Positions 17,393 to 24,957 of a stretch of 64,000 nucleotides of DNA are shown piece after piece. Under the pieces are notes generated by a model. It did no database searches. It was not told the origin of the DNA and saw nothing but the letters and a program-made list of their open reading frames with translations. Numbering within the stretch: position 1 is the stretch's first letter; each line of letters begins with the position of its first letter. This DNA comes from Achromobacter kerstersii (GTDB lineage: Bacteria; Pseudomonadota; Gammaproteobacteria; Burkholderiales; Burkholderiaceae_B). A program made the translations under genes and the position numbers. Location: assembly GCF_902859595.1 (NCBI RefSeq), contig NZ_CADIJQ010000007.1, forward strand, positions 1 to 64,000. The letters are read 5' to 3'.

Positions 17393-18082
17393 TCAGGAAC
17401 GGGCGCCGCCCGACGGAGCGCCGCCCGGCGGAGCGCCGCCCGGCGGGACTCCGCCCGGCGGAACGCCCGATGGCGGCCGGCTGCTGGTCAGCGCATCCCA
17501 GGCGCACATGGCTTGCCGCGCTACCGCCTGCAAGGTCTTGCGGCTGGCGCCGTCGCGGGCTTGGATCGACATGCCGTGCAGCACCGTCGTGAAGAACGCC
17601 GCCAGACTTTTCAAGTCAGCCCCCGCAGGCAGTTCGCCTTGCGCGACGCCTGCGGTCAGCCGGGCCAGGATGCGGCTTTGCATGTCGCGCCGGCTATCGC
17701 AAAGAAAGCCGCCCACGCTCGCCTGGTTGATGCTGCCCGATGGCGCGCCCAGCACGATCATGCATCCCGGCGGCAAGCCGGGGGCAGTGAAGCGGTCTGC
17801 GGCGGCCAGCAGCATGTCTTGAATGCCGTCGCGTGCGGTCGCGCCAGCTTGCAGCGCGCGGCGCGACGAGCCGCCTTCGGTGTCGCGGTACAGCTCGACC
17901 GCTTCGCGGAATAGTCCTTCTTTTGAGCCGAATGCGCCGTAGAGGCTGGGCGAGTTGATACCCATCGCTTCCGTCAGATCGGTTAGCGATGCTCCTTCAT
18001 ATCCCTTCGACCAGAAAACCTCCATGGCCTTGTGCAAGGCCTGGGCCCGGTCGAAGTTCCGGGGACGCCCACGTTCTGCCAT
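17393..18082 (-). CDS. TetR-family repressor with a Pro-Gly repeat tail
   Basis: 229 residues. The N-terminal helix-turn-helix (about 8-55: GASLTDLTEAMGINSPSLYGAFGSKEGLF) and C-terminal ligand domain (TetR_C of the AcrR/YcdC type) end at about residue 203 (MCAWDAL). The last 20-odd residues are five PPGG(V/A) repeats coded by a 15-bp tandem array, an unusual tail probably grown by slippage. The gene is divergent from the SDR gene with a palindromic operator between them, so it most likely represses the SDR gene and itself. Confidence 0.88.
   Translation of the reverse strand: MAERGRPRNFDRAQALHKAMEVFWSKGYEGASLTDLTEAMGINSPSLYGAFGSKEGLFREAVELYRDTEGGSSRRALQAGATARDGIQDMLLAAADRFTAPGLPPGCMIVLGAPSGSINQASVGGFLCDSRRDMQSRILARLTAGVAQGELPAGADLKSLAAFFTTVLHGMSIQARDGASRKTLQAVARQAMCAWDALTSSRPPSGVPPGGVPPGGAPPGGAPSGGARS
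17403..17477. repeat. Five 15-bp tandem repeats coding the TetR tail
   Basis: Units GCGCCGCCCGRCGGA are repeated at 17403, 17418, 17433, 17448 and 17463 with drift in the last two. They are in frame and encode PPGG-type units at the C-terminus of the repressor. Confidence 0.85.
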
Positions 18083-18165
18083 GCCCGCGATTTTACTCGT
18101 GTCGGCTATTTTGTGTTGATCGATAAAAAAATGATTGACGGATGAGATTTGCCGCTGAGATGATA

Positions 18166-18185
18166 TTTGTACTGATCACTACAAA
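18166..18185. promoter_or_regulatory. Palindromic operator between tetR-like and SDR genes
   Basis: TTTGTA, C, TGATCA, C, TACAAA is a 20-bp palindrome broken only at one symmetric pair. It sits 13 bp before the SDR start codon and in the divergent promoter region, the expected place and form for a TetR-family operator. Confidence 0.7.
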
Positions 18186-18198
18186 TTAAGGACTGGCG

Positions 18199-18945
18199 AT
18201 GGGCAATCTCAATGGAAAAGTCGCGTTCGTGACGGGTGGCAGCCGAGGCATTGGCGCGGCGATTGTGCGGCGGCTGGCAGCCGAGGGCGCTGATGTGGCG
18301 TTCACCTATGTCAGCGCGTCATCGGAGGCAACCGCGCAGGCGTTGGTAAACGAACTGTCCGTAGACGGCCGCCGCGTGCGCGCCATCCAGGCCGATTCCG
18401 ACGATGCGCTGGCAGTGCGGCAAGCAGTGGAACAAGCGATCGAGGCCTTGGGGCCGGTGGACGTGCTGGTCAACAACGCGGGCATCTTCGTCGCGGGCCT
18501 GATCGGCGACACCAGCATGGATGACTACGAGCGCACGATGGATATCAACGTGCGTGCGCCTTTCGTCGCCATCCGCACCGCGCAGGCGTCCATGCCCGAT
18601 GGCGGCCGCATCATCAACATCGGCAGCTGCCTGGCCGGCCGGGCAGGGCGCGCGGGCGTCGCGCTCTACGCCGCCAGCAAGTCCGCGCTGGTCGGCCTGA
18701 CGCAGGGCCTGGCGCGCGACCTGGGCGCACGCGGCATCACCGTCAACGTGGTGCATCCCGGCCCGATCAACACCGACATGAATCCCGCAGACGGCGATCG
18801 CGCCGACGAACTCGTGGCCGTGCTGTCCTTGCCGCACTATGGCGAAACCCGCGACATCGCAGGCATGGTCGCCTTCCTGGCCGGCCCAGACGGCCGCTAT
18901 GTCACGGGCGCGAGCCTGTCGGTAGACGGGGGCTACGCGGCCTGA
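18199..18945 (+). CDS. Short-chain dehydrogenase/reductase
   Basis: 248 residues, classical SDR length. Cofactor motif TGGSRGIG (about 13-20), NNAG (about 92-95), catalytic Ser in NIGSCL (about 142) and YAASK (about 156-160). FabG-like in form. An Asp/Ser pattern after the second strand (YVSASSEAT) suggests NADP(H) preference, an inference. Regulation is probably by the divergent TetR repressor. The substrate is unknown; such pairs often answer to electrophiles or quinones. Confidence 0.92.
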   Translation: MGNLNGKVAFVTGGSRGIGAAIVRRLAAEGADVAFTYVSASSEATAQALVNELSVDGRRVRAIQADSDDALAVRQAVEQAIEALGPVDVLVNNAGIFVAGLIGDTSMDDYERTMDINVRAPFVAIRTAQASMPDGGRIINIGSCLAGRAGRAGVALYAASKSALVGLTQGLARDLGARGITVNVVHPGPINTDMNPADGDRADELVAVLSLPHYGETRDIAGMVAFLAGPDGRYVTGASLSVDGGYAA

Positions 18946-18979
18946 TTTCGACCCCGCTAAAAGTTTTTTCGCACCCGAC

Positions 18980-19008
18980 TTGCACAAACCAAAAAACCTA
19001 CATATAAT
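18980..19008 (+). promoter_or_regulatory. Strong sigma-70 promoter of tRNA-Lys(CTT)
   Basis: TTGCAC at 18980-18985 and TATAAT at 19003-19008 are separated by 17 bp. The tRNA begins about 85 bp after the predicted start of transcription. Confidence 0.8.
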
Positions 19009-19098
19009 CTTGCTTCTTCGCACTACACACATAACGAAACGCAGACAACAACGACGGCAACGTCGGTGATTCAAGCGGATTGAAATGAGTGGATTGCA

Positions 19099-19174
19099 GG
19101 GCTGTTAGCTCAGTTGGTAGAGCAGCGGACTCTTAATCCGTAGGTCGAGTGTTCGAGCCACTCACAGCCCACCA
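19099..19174 (+). tRNA. tRNA-Lys(CTT)
   Basis: 76 bases including CCA. Acceptor GGGCTGT pairs with ACAGCCC, the D arm is TAGCTCAGTTGGTAGAGC, the anticodon loop is CTCTTAA with anticodon CTT, and the T loop is TTCGAGC. The gene is the integration target of the defence island: its 3' half is duplicated at 47861 and the tRNA remains whole. Confidence 0.97.
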
Positions 19175-19182
19175 GAATTCTC
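19126..19182 (+). other. attL of the defence island (57-bp direct repeat, copy 1)
   Basis: The tRNA 3' part from the anticodon stem to eight bases beyond CCA is identical to 47861-47917. Being next to the integrase gene, it is the attL copy. Confidence 0.92.
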
Positions 19183-19200
19183 TAGTAGTATCAAGCACTT

Positions 19201-19226
19201 AGCCCACCGGTTGCGGTGGGCTTTTT
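19201..19226 (+). terminator. Terminator after tRNA-Lys(CTT), supplied by the island
   Basis: AGCCCACC-GGTTGC-GGTGGGCT forms an 8-bp stem followed by four T. It lies inside the island, replacing the original tRNA terminator now at 47918-47945. Confidence 0.75.
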
Positions 19227-19429
19227 GCTTTCTGGGAATTTTGACCGCACTTTTACCGCACTGAGCCGATTGGTGACGACCTTGTCGAAGCCTACGGTCT
19301 TCCTCTGGCGGTCACAAAAAAAAGTCTACCTACTATTCCCGGGGACTTATTCGCAAACACGCTCGCTTCGCAATTTTTATCTCCTGGTGGCGCCGTTATA
19401 CCTAACTTCAACAAGTTCGGAGGCGTTGC

Positions 19430-20620
19430 ATGGCAACCATTCAAAAGCGCGGCGAGTACCAATACCAAGTCGAGATTCGCCGTAAGGGCTATCCCCGGCA
19501 GACTAGGACTTTTGAGTCCAAGGCTCAGGCAGAGGCATGGGCGCGAGAGCAAGAACACAAGATGGACATGGGACAGTTCCGTGACCTGCGACCCATGGCT
19601 CAAATCACCTTGGACGATGCCTTAGGACGCTACATGGAACAGGTGGTTCCGACGAAGGCTCCGGGCGGCCAAAGGAACGAGCGCAATCGAATCCGGTTGT
19701 TGAAGAAACACCCGTTGGCGCAGCGCTTAATGACCAGTTTGCTCGCGGCTGACTTCGTGGCGTATCGCGATGAACGCCTTCGCGAGGTTGATAGTCCGAA
19801 CACCGTGCGTCTGGAGCTAGCCCTCCTGTCTCACCTGTACACCACGGCAATCAAGGAATGGAGCTGGCCCCTTGTGCACGTGATGAAGGATGTGAAGCGA
19901 CCGTCGCCGCGGGAAGGCCGTGAACGCCGATTGGCCCTCGATGAAGAGTCTCGACTGCTCGAGGCTGCGCGTCACGAGGGCGTGCGCAAACCGCTCTGGC
20001 TTGAGGCGTGCATTCGCATCGCACTCGAGACCGGATTGCGCGCCTGCGAACTATTGACTCTTCGGTGGTCGCAGGTCGATTTGTCCAACGGAGTTGTGAG
20101 TCTCACCAAAGCCATCAATGGAAGTAAGCGGTCGGTCGGCCTCAGCTATGAAGCCACTGGGCTGTTGAACCTTCTTGCACGAGATGGCGAACGCCTCGTC
20201 CGGGGCTACTTCGAGACCGGAAAGCTGGACTGCGACTTCAAAGCCGCTTGCGTCGCTGCAGGGATAGCAGACCTGCACTTCCATGACCTGCGTCACGAAG
20301 CAGCCAGCAGGTTTGCTCCGCATATGATGCCGCAGGAACTAGCCAAAATCATGGGTTGGAAGACTCTTCAAATGGCAATGCGCTACTACAACCCGTCGGC
20401 GCAGGAGATTGCGCAGAGGGTGCGCCAAGTTGAAGCGTCGAGGGCAGTGAGCATGCCCAAACCTCCAATGGCCCCGCCGCTGGGTGGCGAAGTCAGGAAA
20501 GTGGCCTTGCAAGACGGGCTGGCTGATAATTTGATGTCGGGCCGTACTGTCTCACACGACGAGGCGAACGTCATTCGTGTCGTTTTTGGTGGTTCGGGCG
20601 TGAATCGAGCAGTCGCTTGA
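19430..20620 (+). CDS. int: Tyrosine-type site-specific integrase of the island
   Basis: 396 residues with GGAGG six bases before the ATG. An N-terminal arm-binding domain (about 1-55) and core-binding SAM-like domain (about 58-165) precede the catalytic domain. Catalytic residues are visible: Arg in TGLRACE (about 204), HxxR in HDLRHEA (about 285-288), the GW position in MGWKTL and the nucleophile Tyr in MRYYNP (about 319). It lies 250 bp from the tRNA attL site, the classic position, and should integrate and excise the island at tRNA-Lys(CTT). Confidence 0.95.
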   Translation: MATIQKRGEYQYQVEIRRKGYPRQTRTFESKAQAEAWAREQEHKMDMGQFRDLRPMAQITLDDALGRYMEQVVPTKAPGGQRNERNRIRLLKKHPLAQRLMTSLLAADFVAYRDERLREVDSPNTVRLELALLSHLYTTAIKEWSWPLVHVMKDVKRPSPREGRERRLALDEESRLLEAARHEGVRKPLWLEACIRIALETGLRACELLTLRWSQVDLSNGVVSLTKAINGSKRSVGLSYEATGLLNLLARDGERLVRGYFETGKLDCDFKAACVAAGIADLHFHDLRHEAASRFAPHMMPQELAKIMGWKTLQMAMRYYNPSAQEIAQRVRQVEASRAVSMPKPPMAPPLGGEVRKVALQDGLADNLMSGRTVSHDEANVIRVVFGGSGVNRAVA

Positions 20621-20633
20621 GTCGTTCAAAAAG

Positions 20634-20667
20634 AGCCTGCCCTAGATTTAGGTCAGGCTTTTTTTGT
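20634..20667 (+). terminator. Integrase terminator
   Basis: AGCCTGCCCT and AGGTCAGGCT pair with one mismatch around a 6-base loop, followed by TTTTTTT. It lies 13 bp after the integrase stop. Confidence 0.8.
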
Positions 20668-20972
20668 TCTCTGTTGTTGAGCGCTATTTCATCCAAAGCG
20701 CACGCGAATTTTCTAGTGCCCAGTACGGAAGGCTATTTTCGGTGCTCTCGAGGGAAAACCCTGGAAGGGAGCGTTAGCCAGCAGACTTTCAGTTCATCCG
20801 TGGCCCGACGGTTCACGGTTTGTGCATACGCTTGAAGATGCCGTGGTCGCCTGCGCTCCGGGAATGTCTTGGTCAATGCCACATTGACTAAAGAGAAGCC
20901 CTAAAGTGCCGTAGATATAGCGGCGACATCTGGTCGCAAATCTCTGGCAATACGGCACCTTAAGGATGAGGA
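20668..20972. other. Intergenic region with an inverted repeat before a small gene
   Basis: 305 bp without a supported gene. GTGCCGTA (20906-20913) and TACGGCAC (20951-20958) form an 8-bp inverted repeat with a 37-base spacer directly upstream of the start at 20973; it could be an operator. AAGGATGAGGA before the ATG is the ribosome site. Confidence 0.4.
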
Positions 20973-21473
20973 ATGGCATCAAACGAATCTGTTGACCCGG
21001 GCGCCTCGCTCCTGCGAGTTCTTATCCCCCTGTACCATGCCGGCGAAGTAACAGGCTACTCCGGCCAGCAGGCAGCGGAGAGTCTTCCACCGACGGAGGC
21101 GCTTGCATTGGCGATGATGTGTCTCACGAAGACATACAGTTCCACTGGACTCTCCATGAAGCTGCATATCGAGTATCACGCCTTCGACAGGCGTGAGTCG
21201 GCAATAGTTGCAGAAGTTGGAATCCTTGGCCTGACGAGACTGGGTTACCTTCGGCCCGCATCCAAGAAGGATGAAAAATCGCTCCTCGAAAGGAGTGAGG
21301 AGAGTTGGGGACTTGGACACGTGTCGTTCTTGATTACCGCCAAAGGAGCAAAGCGGATTGCCCCTCTTGTCGCGACTAGTACAGGCGAGCCCATCGAGGA
21401 CGTCGTTAAGCGGTTGCAGGCAGATTCACGGGAATACGCCAAAACTCGCGTTCTGCCGCAGACTGCTGATTGA
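20973..21473 (+). CDS. Hypothetical protein of the island
   Basis: 166 residues, no family recognised. Mixed alpha/beta with a serine-rich central part and a C-terminal region (FLITAKGAKRIAPLVATS) that resembles a winged-helix or regulatory tail in style. Good ribosome site and an inverted repeat upstream. It lies before a decayed ATPase fragment, so it could be the surviving part of a lost multi-gene system. Confidence 0.55.
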   Translation: MASNESVDPGASLLRVLIPLYHAGEVTGYSGQQAAESLPPTEALALAMMCLTKTYSSTGLSMKLHIEYHAFDRRESAIVAEVGILGLTRLGYLRPASKKDEKSLLERSEESWGLGHVSFLITAKGAKRIAPLVATSTGEPIEDVVKRLQADSREYAKTRVLPQTAD

Positions 21474-21497
21474 CCAAACGTCGGCGGAGCTCTGAAG

Positions 21498-21558
21498 GCT
21501 GTAGCGCTGTTCATTGGGCCACCACCATCAAAGAGCGTCGGTGGAGGTCAGTTGGGGC
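21498..21558. repeat. Imperfect ~60-bp direct repeat, copy A
   Basis: This copy and 22127-22187 share the frame GGCCACCAC...AGAGCGYCGG...GTCAGTT at roughly three quarters identity by eye. The pair flanks the ATPase remnant, as if they were short repeats involved in its loss or capture. Confidence 0.5.
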
Positions 21559-21671
21559 GCCATGGGTAGGGTATTTTACTGAGGTTAAGAAACATCTCAG
21601 TACGCGGCAATCCTTCGCAGCGGAGCATTTTATCGCCGAATACGGACCAAGGACCGCCGTCATTTAACAGT

Positions 21672-22102
21672 GACTTCGCCAGGTCTATGGTTTCGGTAAA
21701 ATTGAGGTTTCCAGCAAGGATTCGGCCATTGGCATCCGTGTTCGTCGCAACGGAGAGACGCTACGGCCGACAGACTTCTTCAGTCAGTCGCAGATGCAGA
21801 CACTCGCACTGGGACTGTACCTCACTGCCTGTAGTTCTCAGACCTGGTCGGGCTTCTCATCCATCATGATGGACGACCCGGTTACTCACTTCGATAGCCT
21901 GAATACGTATGCCCTGCTTGACCTGATTCTTGGGTTGCAGAGTTCGCCTGAAGGCGGGCGGCAATTTGTCATTTCTACTTGCGACGAGAAGCGGCTGCTG
22001 CTTGCTCGGCACAAGTTCCGCCACATGGGCGCTGCCGCAAAGTTCCACCGCCACCACGCTTTCGGCGCCGAAGGTCCTATGGTGTCCGAGATTTTGGCGT
22101 AG
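21672..22102 (+). pseudogene. C-terminal remnant of an SMC/RecN-like ABC ATPase
   Basis: The frame opens after a TGA near 21669 and runs to TAG at 22100. It reads YGFGKIEV, then an ABC signature-like FFSQSQMQTLALGL, a Walker B FSSIMMDDPVTHFD with D-loop, and a switch-like QFVISTCDE, ending in a helical tail: the C-terminal lobe of an SbcC/RecN-type ATPase. No Walker A half is present and no ribosome site precedes it, so it is a fragment, probably of a defence ATPase. The only internal ATG (21794) would give 102 residues. Confidence 0.75.
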
Positions 22103-22126
22103 CGCACTCGGACTGTACGTTAGGAG

Positions 22127-22187
22127 GCAGCGGCGCTCTATATTCGGCCACCACTAGCAGAGAACGCCGGTTGTGGTCAGTTTGGGG
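22127..22187. repeat. Imperfect ~60-bp direct repeat, copy B
   Basis: Second copy of the sequence at 21498-21558, on the same strand and just past the ATPase remnant. Confidence 0.5.
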
Positions 22188-22383
22188 GCTCCTTGCCGAG
22201 CTGGCCATAGCACAGTTCTAGCTCTTTGCTGAGAGCATTAATTTCGTTTTGCATACCCGCAGCCCGCTTCAGCAATTGACCTACTTGGTACCAATAGGCA
22301 TAGCCTAGGTCACCCTCGGCCATCGCTAGCTCGTGAATTTTCCGCAGAGCGATTTCAAGGTCGATGCCGTTATTTTGAGCCAT
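22177..22383 (-). CDS. Small helical protein, partner of the phosphatase-like protein
   Basis: 68 residues with AGAGGGGA before the ATG at 22383. Two predicted helices: GIDLEIALRKIHELAMAEG, then AYWYQVGQLLKRAAGMQNEI leading into a coiled tail. It starts 10 bp after the phosphatase-like gene ends, so the two form an operon. A clear paralogue of its first 43 residues is encoded on the other strand at 24124-24255. Function unknown; antitoxin or adaptor are guesses. Confidence 0.6.
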   Translation of the reverse strand: MAQNNGIDLEIALRKIHELAMAEGDLGYAYWYQVGQLLKRAAGMQNEINALSKELELCYGQLGKEPPN

Positions 22384-22393
22384 ATTGTCCCCT

Positions 22394-22867
22394 CTAGTCT
22401 GCCATCATCAGTTGAACAACTGACGGGTTCGCTTGAACTAGGTACTTCGTTTCCGCGTGATAGCCATAAAGACGGTGGATTGCCAGAGCCACAGCACAGG
22501 ACCGAGAGTAACCCCCCTCACAATGAACAACGACTGACCTGATTTCCTCGGGCAGGGCACTGACAAACGACCGTATAGCCTTCGCCTGCACCGCAGTGAA
22601 CGCATGGACAAGCTTCTTCCGCGCTTTCATCGAAATGTCGGGACTCAGGAAATCTACATCCTCGAAACGCAACCGTAGGAGATTGTCGAACCCGTCCAGG
22701 TTCGCTAGCGGCCGTTCCGGGGATGTGACGGAAATGATGGCAATCGACGGCAACCGAGGCAGTTTTTCTGCATCATGCCTTGACAGCGCCAGAACTTGAC
22801 GTATGCCGTCTTCTGGCGGCCTATACAGCCTGCTCACAACCTCGGCGAGTGTCTGCAACATTGCCAC
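22394..22867 (-). CDS. Cysteine-phosphatase-like protein (PTP/DSP fold)
   Basis: 157 residues from a GTG at 22867; an ATG follows two codons later. Residues about 113-121 read HCEGGYSRS, the HCx5R(S/T) P-loop of tyrosine and dual-specificity phosphatases, after a hydrophobic strand (IRSVVV). The general-acid Asp would fall in the DVDFLSPD region (about 70-77). Length is short for a PTP, typical of single-domain DSPs. An upstream-frame remnant of a paralogue occurs at 32868-33123. It may dephosphorylate proteins or nucleotides in the host or an invading phage; this is inferred. Confidence 0.65.
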   Translation of the reverse strand: MAMLQTLAEVVSRLYRPPEDGIRQVLALSRHDAEKLPRLPSIAIISVTSPERPLANLDGFDNLLRLRFEDVDFLSPDISMKARKKLVHAFTAVQAKAIRSFVSALPEEIRSVVVHCEGGYSRSCAVALAIHRLYGYHAETKYLVQANPSVVQLMMAD

Positions 22868-23455
22868 ACCGTGCTACTAGCTGTCGAACCACTCGGTAGT
22901 GACCGAATGCCCAGGCGCACCCCCCGCCATATTGGTGAAGTTGCTGGCACAGCCTTCATGCGACATCGCCCATCAAACTTATGATTTCCTGCATCTGAGG
23001 AGGTTCGAAATTAGGACTTTCTCGAAAACTCTTCGATTTCTTGATGCTCACACGCCTTCCTTCTTAATCAAACTTATCCATCTATTCCCAAAGAAAACTC
23101 GCGAATTTTCCTGATGTCTTCCGACATTAAGAAGCTACGCTACCCAAATCCTTTTGCCAAGGGCAATCGAAAAGTTGCGGAGTTGGCAGAATGGGAATTT
23201 CACGGTATACGGAATTGTTGTTTTTTAGGGACGTACTGCAGCGTGACGATGTCGCATCAGTATGGGTTCTTGCCATTTGCGCAAAGTTTGCGAGTTTGTG
23301 GATAATAGAGCCCGACGCTGTGCAGATAGCGTTCCGCTCGCGAATGGAGAAACCCAGTCGGGTTCTGCAGCCTTCTACATTGTTGAGCTAGCTTCTTGTA
23401 GCGGGTCTTAGGTTAGCGAGCAACCGTCGACCCGCATCAACGCAAGAGGTCCGAT
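22868..23455. other. Gene-poor AT-rich stretch in the island
   Basis: 588 bp with no gene that can be supported. It should contain the promoter of the leftward phosphatase-like gene and of the rightward gene at 23456. A 63-codon frame at 23114 lacks a ribosome site and looks accidental. Confidence 0.4.
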
Positions 23456-24064
23456 GTGAATACACTTCCCTTTTTCAGTATTGACGAGGCGAAAGAAAAT
23501 GCTCTCGCCCTGAACGGGGCTTTTCAGTTTTACTCGCTAAGTTATGCGCCAACTGCTGATGGTGGTGAGGCCTTTCCACTTGGCCTCCAACGTACCCAAG
23601 AACTTGTTGCCGGCGTTTTTGGCTTCGAGAGATGGTCCGACTTGATTCGCACCTTGGCTGTTGGGAACGTGCATTCTGTCTATTCTGACTCTCAAGGTCC
23701 TGCCGGCGAGCACTACAGAAAGCTCACAATCCGCCTTTCGCCACTCTTCAGTCACGAAGACGCAGAGCGCCGGGTCTATGCAGCTCTGTCCTACTCAGCC
23801 TTTGGTCGCTGCCCGACGAAGAGAAAGTGGGCTCGCCGCACGATGAGACAGATGCCGTGCAAGACGGTGGAGCAGTGGCACGAGCTTCAAAGACTTGAGG
23901 CTGGATACTCATATGTCACGAGATACAGGAGTAACCGCACGGCATACGAGGCGGCGTTACTCCGCTGGGAACACGAAAAAAACGTCGCACAACTATTAGG
24001 GAATCCGTTGCCCCGCAAACCCCGTAAACCGCAGGAAAGACGGATGCCGAGAGTTCGCATCTGA
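23456..24064 (+). CDS. Hypothetical protein of the island
   Basis: 202 residues from a GTG at 23456 with AGAGG ahead. An N-terminal segment, GLQRTQELVAGVFGFERWSDLI (split here as GLQRTQELVAGV then FGFERWSDLI), resembles the short helical motif found at the start of several small mobile-element proteins that precede a metal-dependent domain. The middle has basic and aromatic residues and the C-terminus is Arg/Lys/Pro-rich, so nucleic-acid binding is likely. No family recognised. Confidence 0.55.
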   Translation: MNTLPFFSIDEAKENALALNGAFQFYSLSYAPTADGGEAFPLGLQRTQELVAGVFGFERWSDLIRTLAVGNVHSVYSDSQGPAGEHYRKLTIRLSPLFSHEDAERRVYAALSYSAFGRCPTKRKWARRTMRQMPCKTVEQWHELQRLEAGYSYVTRYRSNRTAYEAALLRWEHEKNVAQLLGNPLPRKPRKPQERRMPRVRI

Positions 24065-24123
24065 CGGCTTACGTCCGGTGCTCGCCAAAAACGGCGAACT
24101 CGACGTCAATCGTTAAGAAGTGC

Positions 24124-24255
24124 ATGGTGCCGACAAGTAGCCACATTGACCTCGGCGTAGCGCTCAGAAAAATTGAGGAAGTCGGATTAGCCGATGGAGG
24201 TTTTTGGTATGCGTACTGGCATCAAGTGGGACGTTTGCTACGACGCGCGGCGTAG
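24124..24255 (+). CDS. 43-residue paralogue of the small helical protein
   Basis: ATG at 24124 to TAG at 24253. HIDLGVALRKIEE aligns with GIDLEIALRKIHE of the protein at 22177-22383, then GLADG..WYAYWHQVGRLLRRAA with AMAEGDLGYAYWYQVGQLLKRAA; the C-terminal coiled tail is missing. It stands alone without a phosphatase gene and may be a truncated relic or a minimal version. It is too short for usual gene callers. Confidence 0.5.
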   Translation: MVPTSSHIDLGVALRKIEEVGLADGGFWYAYWHQVGRLLRRAA

Positions 24256-24464
24256 TCGGTGCAAGGGCAACCTGCCGGGGGATGCAAGCTCTCTGGCAGG
24301 TGCCTGGGCCGACTGGGGGCGTGGCGGCCATGGTGAAGCGAATCTTGTCAGCGGAGGGGGAAAATCTTGTTGTAATGACAAGGATATTCCGTAATCTTAT
24401 CGATATGACAAGATTGATGGTTAGCTATCACGATAACAGGCGGTAGGGCGCAACTATACTAATT

Positions 24465-24480
24465 GCAGTCATGTGACTGC
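24465..24480. promoter_or_regulatory. Palindrome upstream of the AlpA-like gene
   Basis: GCAGTCA-TG-TGACTGC is a perfect 7-bp inverted repeat 20 bp before the AlpA-like start. A -10-like TATACT (24455-24460) precedes it, so the palindrome overlaps the expected transcription start, a good place for autorepression. Confidence 0.5.
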
Positions 24481-24499
24481 GAACTCAGTGCAGTGACCC

Positions 24500-24784
24500 A
24501 TGCAGCATCTCTTCTCTCCCCAAACGCTCGCGGCCTACATTGGCCTGGCTGAGCAGACTATCTACAGCCGTCATTCCTTGGGCGGCGACATTCCAAGAGC
24601 AATCAAGCTTGGCCATTTGCTTCGCTTTCGGCCGTCTGGTGTCGAATCCTGGCTCGATGCCAAGCGTCAGCCCAAGGCCACGGCAGCACCACTCCAGCCA
24701 CTGGCCAGCCTTCTCCGGCAAGAGCGCTTCGACCAGTGCCTTGAGAACACTCACGGTAACCCATCGCTTTTCGCACCCAAATGA
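24500..24784 (+). CDS. AlpA/excisionase-like helix-turn-helix regulator
   Basis: 94 residues. FSPQTLAAYIGLAEQTIYSRHSLGGDIPRAIKLGHLLRF is the MerR-like winged helix of AlpA and phage excisionases, followed by SGVESWLDAK. No clear ribosome site. It lies next to a broken rolling-circle Rep gene, an arrangement like those of small mobile plasmids or filamentous-phage relatives. It may control the rep gene or the island's integrase. Confidence 0.8.
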   Translation: MQHLFSPQTLAAYIGLAEQTIYSRHSLGGDIPRAIKLGHLLRFRPSGVESWLDAKRQPKATAAPLQPLASLLRQERFDQCLENTHGNPSLFAPK

Positions 24785-24785
24785 A

Positions 24786-24807
24786 CGCCCCGGCGGGAAC
24801 CGGGGCG
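24786..24807. other. GC-rich hairpin after the AlpA-like gene
   Basis: CGCCCCGG-CGGGAA-CCGGGGCG forms a perfect 8-bp stem one base after the stop codon. With no T-run it could be a terminator of poor form or the nick region of a rolling-circle replicon. Confidence 0.45.
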
Positions 24808-24938
24808 GGGTGCGCGTAGGCACGCGTGTACTCACACATCACTTGAGTATAGGCGTGAACCTCTTTCATCCCGCCGCTCAGCAAGCGGAGGACAGAATTT
24901 TCTGCAGCAGTACAGAGGAAACAGCTAATAGTTGATGC

Positions 24939-24957
24939 GGCACACATGAGGTGTGCC
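24939..24957. other. Inverted repeat overlapping the start of the rep remnant
   Basis: GGCACAC-ATGAG-GTGTGCC gives a 7-bp stem whose right arm covers the GTG start at 24953; it could block or regulate translation of the rep frame. Confidence 0.45.

Noticed and set aside
23114-23305. 63-codon gene
   Set aside because: No ribosome site, no motif, and Cys/Phe-rich composition of an accidental frame.
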